Shown here: positions 45,936 through 56,499 of the stretch, piece by piece
Layout: every line of letters starts with the position of its first letter
Numbering within the stretch: the stretch's first letter is position 1
Assembly (NCBI GenBank): GCA_963576785.1
Contig: OY756141.1
Span: 1,550,001-1,614,000 of the forward strand
Origin: Chlorophyllum brunneum
Taxonomy: Eukaryota > Basidiomycota > Agaricomycetes > Agaricales > Agaricaceae
DNA: 64,000 bases
Direction of reading: 5' to 3'
Program-made: the position numbers and the translations under genes
The notes under the pieces: model-generated
Databases searched by the model: none
Told to the model about the DNA's origin: nothing
Seen by the model: only the letters and a program-made list of their open reading frames with translations

Positions 45936-47165
45936 CTAAGCAAGCGAAGTATCTGGTCTCTTCAAGTCATGCTCTAGCTCCTGTGCGTTTTTGGTAATCT
46001 GATTGATACATGCCATATACCACTTGTGTAGCCTCGTATAATGGTCCGAGGGTTTGCTTGTATTGGTTAAGTTTTGCGACCGCTCTTCACTCAAGGTGGT
46101 CGGTATGAGAGGGTCCACTTTAGTCTGGAGATCAGCGAGCTGGCGTCGGTATCCTTCCAATTCGGTATTGATGTGCCCTGTGACCTGAGGAGGGTACATG
46201 GTAGAAATAAAATTGTCCGAGGATGAGAGAAACGCGGAAGAGGCGTCGGCTAGGTCGTCTAGTATCCTGTTAGTCTCCGCAGAAAGCGGAAGCGACGGGG
46301 AGATCAGAGAAAGTGCATCCTTGAATATTCGTTGATGAAGTAGGGTAGACAATCTGACGATGGCATAGATCTAGAAACGGGTTAGTGAAACCTTCACAGC
46401 CTGTGTTGCTGATTTAACCTTTTTTGTTCTTTCAAGCTCTGCAGGCGACGGCCTGACGTTGGACAAAAGACCCAGCTCCTCCCAACCATCATCAAACCTA
46501 TTCTCTTCTGCCGCGTCGCCTCCAGATTTATCAGCGTTAAGCATAATCTCTTGCACTTCGTTTATCCCATCATCTAGAGACTCTTGATTACGCTCCCATA
46601 TTCTTTTCACGGCCATGAGATTATTCCTTGAGAAGCCATTTGGGCCACGGGCCTTCTCAATGACATCGTGCACTGCACCAGTTCTAACAAGATATTCGTC
46701 CCCGCACGAGGTGGGGCCCTCGGAGTCAAGGGTGATAAAGGTCTGTATCAGCGTTTTGATGGCCTCTAATACATCTAAGGTGATCCCTTTGGCTTCTGCC
46801 GCTAAGGTGCTTCCGTGATCGGTTTGAAGGAGACGGACACAGTGTGGTAGAGACGCGAGATGGTCCGAGAGTTCTTTCAAGGGTTCGAGGGAAGCGTTGT
46901 AAGACGGTGACGATGGTTTCAGGACAAGTGACAGCTTCGTTGTAGAGGTATATATAAGTGAGAGGAGTGAGAGAAAGTCCTCGTGCAATAGGGATAGATT
47001 TGAGCCATCCAGAGATGAATCGGCGCTCTTCGTGGGGTCGGCAAGAAATGCTAATGCAGCTTTCGATGTTTCAAGGACAAGGCCTAGTGTAATAAGCGCT
47101 GGACCTTGCCGTCAGCCTTGATAGCATTGTCACCGAATGAACATACCTTGCTGTTTCTGTGACAT
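45936..47165 (-). CDS. Cyclin-D1-binding-protein-1-like (GCIP family) protein
   Basis: The animal relative CCNDBP1/GCIP is a helical, HLH-like protein binding cyclin D1; fungal members have no settled role. The start at 47165 gives a tiny exon MSQKQQ spliced (intron about 47096-47147) to ALITLGLVLETSKAALAFLA. Then come LLHEDFLSLLSLIYTSTTKL, LKELSDHLASLPHCVRLLQ, LDVLEAIKTLIQTFITL, DVIEKARGPNGFSRNNLMAV and NRFDDGWEELGLL, all helical and leucine-rich, consistent with the GCIP N-terminal domain. After a 50-base intron the C-terminal half continues with STLLHQRIFKDALSLISPSL, and WYMACINQITKNAQELEHDL near the end. About 360 residues. It faces away from YME1 (202 bases between starts). The family call rests on overall pattern, not a sharp motif. 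Confidence 0.6.
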
Positions 47166-47367
47166 ACTGTTGAAAGGGATTTCGAACCTGATCGCGAGCG
47201 GCTATTCGATCGGAGCACGTGGTCTGCCGAATTTTCCGCTTGCATCACCGTTCCATACTCGTCCGCACACCTGGACTTCGAATATCACTACAGTTCGAAT
47301 GCTCAAGCATTCTCCGGTATTTATTTCTTCGTGACCGTATGCAGCACTTTCTAAAGTGTATTAACAG

Positions 47368-50300
47368 ATGCTGGGTTTGCTGGGCAGTGCTGTGCGTCCA
47401 ACAGCTACGAAACCTCTAAGACCCGTTTACCGTTCCCCGGCATGCCAACTGTCCACCTTTAGACCCTTCCGGTTTGCGCACACGCCCCTTCTGTGGGGTC
47501 TACAACACTCGAAGGGACTTTCTGTGCCGTCCAACTCGCGCACTTTGAGTCTTGGTTCGATATTCTCTCGGGGTAAACCCACCCCTTCACCAACTCCGCT
47601 AGTCGTGGCACACATAACTCGTCTCGAGGCTGAAGCGAACATACATCCTCATGATGTAGAAAAGCAGCTGGCACTCCTCAGAGCGCTTTTGGACACTAAA
47701 CTCAAGACCTCGTATGACCTTATCATCAACCGGTGGGAGCGGATGTGCGAGTTTGTACGTGAAAGGAACTTTACGCACCATCAATAATTGCGTCGACTTA
47801 CCCGGACCGATTCTAGGACCCTTCGTCTCCGCTACTTCATTCGCAAGAGGCCTTTAAAATATATTTGGAATGTCTGGTACAGACTAATCAGCAGCCTGCC
47901 ATCGATGCTGCGGTGCGGAGACGAGACAGCCTTTTGATAACTCATCCTCTCGTAACTGCTTCAAATTCTGCGAATGTAGACGCTCCAAGTGTCCCGGACG
48001 CTGCTCCTCCATCCGCTTTCGCGTCAACTGAATCTTCACCCACGGGGGCCACTCCTTCGACGGACTCGTCGCTGCCTAGTTCGCCTGAAACACCGAAGCA
48101 AGCAATTTCTCGTAGTCAGGAAGTTGCCCAGTCCGTCCTTGCCGGTCAACCGACGGTAGCTGTCCCACCCACTGCCGTGAATACTTCCCACCTTGCCAGG
48201 TTCAAGACTGCGGCCTCCGTTCCGGAAGGTTCATCGGACAGCCCGATTCAGGTTTCAATTGTTGAACGTCAGTTCCTGCTTCTTGGCCGTGGTGTAACAC
48301 ATAACCTTATTCATGTCCATAGGGAAAGGTGCCTGGGTTCCTCGACTCGTTCGGTTCATCGCATTGGTCCTGGTCAGCTCGTTCTGTGAGTTGCGGTTAT
48401 CATCCATCGCTTGGCTGTCGAAATGAGTTAACTAATGACTCCATACCAGTCTTCCTTGTCATTCTGTCTGTCTTTTTCGAGAACACCGGCTTTATGAAAG
48501 CTGGTCCTCGCCAGACACAATTTGAGCCTGCAGAAGGTAAAATTGTCAAATTTAGCGATGTTCACGGAGTGGACGAGGCCAAGGATGTATGTCCCGTCAT
48601 TCAGAACAATAAAAAGTCCTCTTTAAAATGGAAGTTGACAGGAACTGCAAGATGTTGTTGCCTTCCTGAAGGATCCGACTGCTTTTGCGTCCCTTGGCGG
48701 CAAACTTCCCAAAGGAGTGTTGCTTACGGGGTAAGCGCTACTCAAAGCAGTGTTAGTACAGGTTACTAATTACCTCGCTGGTAAGGCCCCCTGGTACTGG
48801 TAAAACCATGCTGGCCAGGGCCGTCGCTGGAGAAGCTGCTGTGCCATTTTTCTTTGCTTCAGGGTGAGTTCAAACATACGGAAGTCCGGAACATGGACCT
48901 CAAGGTTTTTAGGTCCGACTTTGAGGAAATGTTCGTCGGTGTTGGCGCTAAGAGGGTTCGTGAACTGTTCGCGGCTGCTCGGAAAAAGGAACCGGCAATC
49001 ATATTTATCGATGAATTGGACGCAGTCGGTGGTAAAAGAAGTAATAGGGACCAACAATACATGAAACAAACTCTCAACCAACTTCTCGTTGAAATGGATG
49101 GATTCCAACCCAACGAGAGTATCATTGTCATTGCTGCTACCAACTTCCCCGAGTCCCTTGATCAGTCAGTATAAAATGGCTACAACGTTCACCAGCTGAC
49201 GCCGTCACTTCAGAGCATTGGTTAGACCAGGTCGATTTGATAGGATTGTTGCGGTACCACTGCCCGATATTCGAGGGCGCGTACAGATTCTCCAACACCA
49301 CATGCATGGAGTCATTACTGGCAAAGGTATATTTCTAGACGCCTGGATGTCAACACACTGAAATTCCATCAGATGTTGACCCGAAGATCCTCGCGAGAGG
49401 AACACCAGGATTTTCGGGTGCGGATCTAGCAAACATGATAAAGTGAGCGGAACAGGTGGCTCCGCACCGGGTTTGATTTGAACTAACAAGCCGACGATAG
49501 TCTTGCGGCGATTCAGGCCTCCAAAGAACACGCGAAGGAAGTGGAATTGAGGCATTTCGAGTGGGCTAAGGTAAGAAGAGTAACGATCTACCGCAACGTG
49601 GTTATATATCCTATTCTTTAGGATCGGATTCTCATGGGAGCGGAGCGAAAAAGCCAGTTCATTGATCAAAAGAACAAGCTAGCCACTGCGTATCATGAGG
49701 TTCGTTTCCAAATTCTACAATGTCATCTGTACTACTAACCTTCCGAAAACGTCAGGGCGGCCATGCCCTAGTCGCGTTGTATACTGATGGAGCTATGCCA
49801 TTGCATAAGGTCACTTGCGTCCCTCGTGGCCATGCCCTGGGATATGTACGTACACGTCTAGACGTTTTCGTTGAAGTATCTCTGACAAAACGACATATCC
49901 AGACTTCTCAACTTCCTGAGAATGACCGCACATCTGTCAGTTACAAGGAGTATCTAGCTGGCATTGATGTCGCAATGGGTGGTCGTGTGGCTGAGGAACT
50001 CAGTAAGTTATAAATATTCTAAATGGCACTTGACAAATCAAATCCAGTTTATGGACGTGACAATGTGACAAGTGGTGCGAGTTCGGACATAAAAAGTGCG
50101 ACTCGGACTGCCACGGCAATGGTCAAAGTATGTGTAGTCCCTGTCATCACGAGCCCCTTGGTTTTAATTTCCGACTTTCTAGCAATGGGGCTTTTCCAAA
50201 CTTGGCCCAGTGTATTATGACAACAAAGATGAGGGCTTAAGTCAGCGACGTAAGGAGGAAATAGAGGAAGAAATCGCATTGTAAGTCAAGACCCCGTCCG

Positions 50301-50629
50301 ACTGCAGATCAAGGCATTGACATTGGCCTGTGTTAAAGACTGGTCCGGGGAGGCGAAGCCCGCGCGACAAACCTTCTGAACGCAAGACTGGAAGAGTTAC
50401 ATCGGGTGAGCCAAAATCGAATCAGGACCAGTAAGCTGATCCCTGACGAATGGTCTAGCTTGCACATGCTTTGGTTGAGTATGAAACACTGAACGCAGAC
50501 GAGGTTCGAAAAGTTATTAAGGGTGAACCTATCCGTAATATCTCGGAGGTTTTGGAAGAAGATATCTCAAAGGTCAACGTCCCTACCGGTTCCACCACCA
50601 CCACTTCCACGGGATTCACCAGCCCATGA
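47368..50629 (+). CDS. YME1: Mitochondrial i-AAA protease, YME1/FtsH type
   Basis: An ATP-driven zinc protease of the inner membrane with its active site in the intermembrane space; it degrades unassembled inner-membrane and intermembrane-space proteins. The start at 47368 gives a presequence-like N-terminus ([20 protein letters not shown]). One membrane span is assembled by splicing: [13 protein letters not shown] plus [17 protein letters not shown]. The AAA module has [20 protein letters not shown], Walker A GPPGTGKT, pore loop [13 protein letters not shown], Walker [13 protein letters not shown], and [23 protein letters not shown]. The protease part has [13 protein letters not shown] (HExxH zinc motif, reached by splicing 49699 to 49756), [15 protein letters not shown] and the third zinc ligand region GRVAEELIYG. 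Stop at 50627-50629 after a Thr/Ser-rich tail. At least a dozen introns. Length about 800 residues. Secure. Confidence 0.93.
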
Positions 50630-52575
50630 CTTGGACGGCAGTTGAATTTCGTCTTAGATATATCCCACCTATGATCACCTAATTATTGGTTAACAAGTGG
50701 CGCCCACTATTAATGTATCGCTTTCCTCTCTTCGTTGGCTCCAGAATTACACGGACTATCGCGATGTGGCTCTGAACGCTGGAACGGTACCAAAACTACC
50801 TTTGGTCCAGTTAACATTGTCCTTCGATCAATGGGGGATTATCCGACTAAGGCACATATCGTCATTGCGAATTATGGGGTATATGGTATATGGCTCCGAG
50901 CCTTCGACCACATGGACGATCCGCTATGGATCAATGAGAGACATTTCATGCACATGTCAGGCGGGCGACAATATGGGACATTCGGGTTATTGAAACCCAG
51001 CTGATTTCTCGAAGCTGTCTAGATTAGGCAACCAAGAAACCATGGCCGCACGTTTATCTGAGCAACTTCAGCGTCTCGGGTAAAAAAGGAGCGCACGAGC
51101 TCGTGGTAAACCTGCCAAACTGACTTGCTGAATATGTCAATGTCGGGCTCCAAAGACGATGAACATGATCGTATCCGTTCCTGGGGTGGTCTTTTCTGAT
51201 GCAGCAGTTAGGTGTTCCGACGCTCCTGGGACCTACCGGGAACATCCTAGGGCTTGTCAGAATCGGCAACACCTCTTCATGACAGACGTAGACACGCCCT
51301 CGGATCCATCGTGGCCTGCCTGGGTTTGGGTGGAGTGAACCCTGGCCAACGGGACCGCCCTGTCCGCAATCCTACTCGTGGATGCATCACAGTGGTGTCA
51401 GCCCACGGGAAGCTTGATGGATTTTCTTGTCTTTTTAGGCCAAAACTGGGATGAAATGTCATATTACGACATAGATCACCGACGTGAGAGGAAAATATTT
51501 CAAGCATGTATAAACGACGGCTTAGCGACCAAGTCGTTAGGTCTAGGTATGCAGCCTTTTGGTGTCAGCGGCGTGGGGTTCAAGGGTGCCCCCGCACTCG
51601 CCGTCTCTACTGATTAGCGGCTTAGTGCACAACAAAGCCAGGCCTCAGCCTCCAATTTTGGATAAGACCAGGCGCCCCTTTGTGGACAGATTATTCAAAA
51701 ATGTGCCTGTTCTGGTGCAACCTTTACGAATTGGGTGAGGCGTTGGAATCTCGATCAATTCAGACCGAACGTGAGCTAACCGTTTGGGGATGAATCGGGG
51801 TTTCCGACCCAACGCGGTTCGACGGCCTTCCTTCTTCAGTCGACGGCAATGCCATAAGCTACTCCTCAGGGAAATCCAGACTCCCACATTCCCGATTTCA
51901 ATCTGCCGGCTGAGTTGAAAGATACACAGGCTAACAAATACAGGACGGCCCGCAGGAGCTTAAAAACCCAACCTTCACCCGAAACAGCATTTTTGCAAGC
52001 CCCAGAACTTAAAGGGCGTCCGTTCTACACCTTCTACTATCCATTCTAACGCTCCGACCTATCTATCTTATCGTTGACTAAACTCTTTGATCATCTTCAC
52101 AACGGATATCTGGGAGATCGCAGCCGCAAATCCACGATATACGTTTAGACTTTACCCCTCGCCTACCTCCGCCGACAGCTTTAGTGAGGCAATTTACTTC
52201 TCCACTTCCGCAAATGATGTTCAATTCGACCTAGGCACGTCCATAATGTGCCATCGGGAACTTTACCTTGCCAGGTTCAGGTGCACTCATTCCATATTTC
52301 AGTCCGAGAAGACAATCGACTGCGGGAAGCGAGACTGTTTTTTAAGCGCCCAACACCCCAAGAATTGTCCTGGTGGACTACTTTGTAAATGCCAACGATA
52401 CCAGAACCAGCCTGCTAGGTACTATACGGAGGTATGCGCGAGAGCACATTATCACTTACTCTGAAACTGACTGTTTCGATTTACAAGCAATCGACACCGT
52501 GTCCCAAGTGTTTAAACAACACGGCTTGAAGCACCTGGACCTCTGCTGGGCCTCTATTACATCGAAGTGTATTTA
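50630..52575. other. 1.9 kb intergenic region without a convincing gene
   Basis: This lies between the stops of YME1 and the facing XPD gene, unusually wide for convergent neighbours here. Several overlapping plus-strand frames (50697-51004, 51378-51617, 52087-52464, 52373 onward) have no start-to-stop gene I can defend. It may hold a decayed gene or element, a small spliced gene that I cannot resolve, or a noncoding RNA. A TTAAAAACCC stretch at 51959 and a pyrimidine-rich stretch near 52020-52080 look promoter-like. Confidence 0.4.
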
Positions 52576-55500
52576 CTATTCCATGTCTAGATCCATTAAC
52601 ACTTGGTCGTCTATTCCCCCGTCACCGTACTTGTCCTCATCATCTACATCGTCTACCTGTTCTTGTAACAGCGCAAGGGCTTTTCCTTTGGCCTGTGCTC
52701 TTTCTATGTCTTCTAGTGTCCACAGTGATACCCCTGTTTGGTTCTCATTGGGATTCTGTGATATGGTCCGCATGAACAACTTGGAGAGTGTTATTGCCAT
52801 GTCTGTGGAGAGATTGGACGCAGTCTCTGTAATATACTGGTTTATCCAGCGAGGAAGCTTAGCCCTCTTGTCAGCTCGGGCGAACCGCTGAGGGTGCTTC
52901 ATCAAAAAAGTGGGTGTTCGAGAAAGTGGATAACTTCAAACCTTGTCCGCAAACACCATGAGACCCCAGTCCGTCTTCCCGCGCAGAACGCGACCTACAC
53001 ACTGTGCAGCGTTTCGCATGGCATCAAAGCCCAAGAATTCGGACTCTCTTATTCGGTAAGCATCGCGAAGGTATTCGAGGCGCGCTTTCAGAATACGGCT
53101 TTCGGTGTACTGGTAGGGGACACTGGTAGGAGATATTAGGCCGAACACGCAAGGCGAAGAGATGGGGCCAGTACCCGAACATGATGACAGCTCGGCCATA
53201 ATTGTGATCGAAGTCGATACCCTCCGAAACTTTTCCTCGAGCCACAGAAAGTAGGACCGCACCCCGACCGTTATCACAAGCCTGTAAGTGTTGTCAGTAC
53301 GGCTTGTCGGTAACGACGAGGTTGCCCCTACTCACTCGTCGATAATTTTCCAGAGCAATGCTTGTCTCATTGGCGTCGGGTGTTTCCACGAAGATAAGTT
53401 TATTTTTCCACACTTCGTTGAGGATCCCCTGATAAAGATATTCAAGCTTGCAGATCCCTGGCTGTCATATATGCTTACCATGTCATTCCATGCGGCAACA
53501 ATGGATTCCATATAGAGGTAGCTTGGAAAGAAGGAAACTATCCCATCTGGGACAATCTTGCTGTATTCAACGAGTATGCTCCCAAAGTTACGGACAACTG
53601 CGGGATCATTCCTGACCTCAAACCGCGAGCTGATAGCGACCTGATCGCTTCCTCGAGTGATGACCTGTGTAGGCCCCTGAGTGCCGATTCACCGCCTAGG
53701 AGGACCTCACTGACCAATGGCAAAAATGCATTCCTGGTGAGGGTCATAGGATACGTCTCTTGAACCACTGGCGTAAATTGAAGCATCTTGGGGTACATGT
53801 CCAAGGGGGAGATAGTCCCAGAAGTAATGACTACGCTACTGAAACGTTCAAAGACTGGTTTGATCGCGAGAGACGGGTCAAGGCACCTAATTTCCGCATG
53901 CCGATTAGTTGTTCCACACAGTCGAATCGGACCACATTGAACGCACGTGAAGTGGAAAATAGGATTGGGAACCGTGGCGCTATCTGTCTCAAAGGGCTCT
54001 AGAATGAGCAAGAACCCTAGAAGTAGGGTTGGTGTTGGGCTGAGAAAAGCAACGCAATCGAACGTACCCTTCTCGTAAGTGGAGACCAATGTAGCGAAGC
54101 TTGCTACTTTTTGTAGGCTGGAGTGTTCATCGAGTCGATTAAGCTCCAAAGTCCGTATAAGGGACTGCAGGCGCTCGGCACAAAACCTAAAAACCGCTGA
54201 GATGTGGTGGATACCAATTAACCATGTAGGCACACCTCAATGGCCGTCTTTCAATATAGGTGATATCTTTTAGGTGCTGCAGAAAAGAGAGCGGTGTTTC
54301 AGCGACCACATGTAAAACTCTCATGCGTGTCTGTGTGGGGGGTCAGCTATGCTCCGCGAGCCGCCGCTTGAAAAAATAGAATGTACCTTCAGGTATTCAA
54401 CGAATCGTCTTAGAAATGCAACAAAGTGTTCAGCCTTTCGAATATTTCCAGGTATCGCCTCTTTCAAAATATCTTCCGGAAGCACTAGATTGAGTGTCAT
54501 AAATATTTGTACATAATTTGGAATTTTGAACCGGTATTACCTGGGTTGGCCAAGAAACTGTCCGTGTCGGCGTCATCGGCTTCTTGCAGTCCATCCACGA
54601 GCCTCGCATACTCGTCCTGCAGTTTAGCCGCATCCGTGGTTTTGATCCTATAAGGAAATGGTTAACAAATGAGCCTAGAGAACTCGGATCAAGGAGCTGA
54701 CTCTTCTATCTTCTCTCCAAGCTTCGTGACGCTTCTCGCCGCTGAATCGAGCATGGGGCGAGTCAAATCAATGCTCAAGGATTCGATACAGACATTATCT
54801 ATTCGAGATTTGTCAGACCGCACGAAAATAGCGGAGCCATATGGGAAAAAAGAACCTATGTTATGTGCTTCATCAAAGACAACAATTGAATCCTTCGACA
54901 TTTCTTTAGATACTTGTTCCGCTACCTTGGGGTCGAGCAGATAATGGAAAGAGTAGATGATCACATCTACGAACGACATCTGATGTAAACCAATGTGAGC
55001 TGAGTCACAAGGAATGAATTTGATGGGGCACCACTTACCATGCGTCGAACTGTGAAGTAAGGGCAAATTCCCTTTTCCTTGCCGTACTCCAACACGTCGG
55101 CAAGCGTCCAAATACCAGTAGGTATGAGCTGTCCCGGTTCTAATTTGCCCAGATTCTGCGTACCTCGGATTCAGTATTACACAACTCCACTAACGAGTCG
55201 AAGGAACATACTTCGTGCCAGTCACACAGTTCCACAGAACCTGGATCTGCTCTTCCCTTCTCACACACGGCAGAGTTGGTCAAATCCCGACATCGGGCAT
55301 CGACAACCTTTCCTTTCTTCTCTCTTGATACCTAGTACCACCTTCGGTTAAGGGGTCTTAGAAAGGGTTAGCGGCGCACCTCTGGGTTTATGCATAGATT
55401 TTTTCGACTTGTCAGGCCAAGACCCATGTAATTACGTTCCTTGGCCTTCTCATCTTCGGTCTCAGCACAAGATTCTCGGTACTTCATTAGCCGCTTCAAC

Positions 55501-55961
55501 TCCGTCAGCGCTTTTTCAATCTCTGGCACCGTTCGAGAGCAATATATAAGTTTGCGTTTTGTAGGGTAAAACTGCATTTCTGTCATTACATGGGATCATC
55601 CGGTGTGATAAGGAGACCGACCTGCTGGTACGACACGATCAGGGAAAGCAAAGAGACCGTCTTCCCCGTCCCAGAAGGCATTTCCAGGACGCAATGACCC
55701 TACAGATTATGCAAATTCAGCTTTGCACCTTGCTCAGGACAACAAACGCATACGGTAGCATCAAGCGTCCTCTTCAAGTCGCACATATATGCATATTGTT
55801 CTTCAAGTTTTCAGCATAGTACCCCAAGGGTTTGGGAGGATATTCACCTGGATAAATACGGTCATAAGGGAAAATTATCTGTAAATCCCAAGCCCGAAGG
55901 TGAGCCTCTTCCGCACCGAACCACGTTAACTTACAGGTAGATTATCAATGTAGAATTTCAT
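52576..55961 (-). CDS. RAD3: XPD/RAD3 DNA helicase of TFIIH
   Basis: A 5'-3' superfamily 2 helicase with an iron-sulfur cluster; it opens DNA in nucleotide excision repair and is part of TFIIH. The start at 55961 gives MKFYIDNLP, spliced to [20 protein letters not shown]. Motif I is [20 protein letters not shown], followed by [18 protein letters not shown] (Ia). Fe-S cysteines are seen in [20 protein letters not shown] and KGICPYF. Motif II is [17 protein letters not shown] (DEAH box). The arch and HD2 regions follow, with [20 protein letters not shown] (motif III), [12 protein letters not shown] (IV), [20 protein letters not shown] (V) and [20 protein letters not shown] (VI). It ends [11 protein letters not shown]. 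Around 15 introns, several as short as 50 bases. About 790 residues, normal for XPD. Secure. Confidence 0.95.
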
Positions 55962-56499
55962 AGCTGCTCCGACACCTAAATCCAATGGTCACCTGCGAAT
56001 CCTAGTGACAATATAACAAGGGCCAAAATGTCCTTGACGCGTTACGGGTTAATAGCACTCAAGTCACGTTTTGGCTAAAACGTTGACGTCACACTGCGAA
56101 CTTCGTTCGGTCTCTACGTATTTCTCCTTCTACCTTCCCTCATTCCTTCTTTGCTTCTTCCTCGTACTGTTTGCTTTGTCCTTGTAATTCCTATTTCATA
56201 AGAGTTGGCGAGGTGTTGATTTAACTTCACCTGAGTTGCTTATGCAACGTAGTTAGTTAAATTGAAAACATTCCATTCCATTCAACTCAACGAAATGGTA
56301 CTCATAGCGGTCTAATTCGTCCATCTGCAAGCATCGGTAACATCCGTAAGTATCGCTCCGTACACGTTAGTCCGTAAAAACGAAAGTCATCAGAAACATC
56401 ATCTGCTCATCCTCATCACTAGAACATCTATTTTACAAATGGGAAACCCCCAAATAGCTCATGAAGTGTCTTTGCGAAGTAGAATAGGAGAAAACAAGA
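55962..56499. promoter_or_regulatory. XPD promoter region and GH5-like 3' flank
   Basis: A 538-base gap. A perfect CRE/ATF palindrome TGACGTCA is at 56084-56091, about 125 bases upstream of the XPD start. Pyrimidine-rich DNA follows at 56125-56190. No gene is visible; the rest should be the 3' UTR of the GH5-like gene. Confidence 0.4.

Noticed and set aside
48844..48909. Apparent insertion before the AAA pore loop of YME1 (FKHTEVRNM...)
   Set aside because: It is an unspliced intron; removing about 48864-48911 gives the conserved [15 protein letters not shown].
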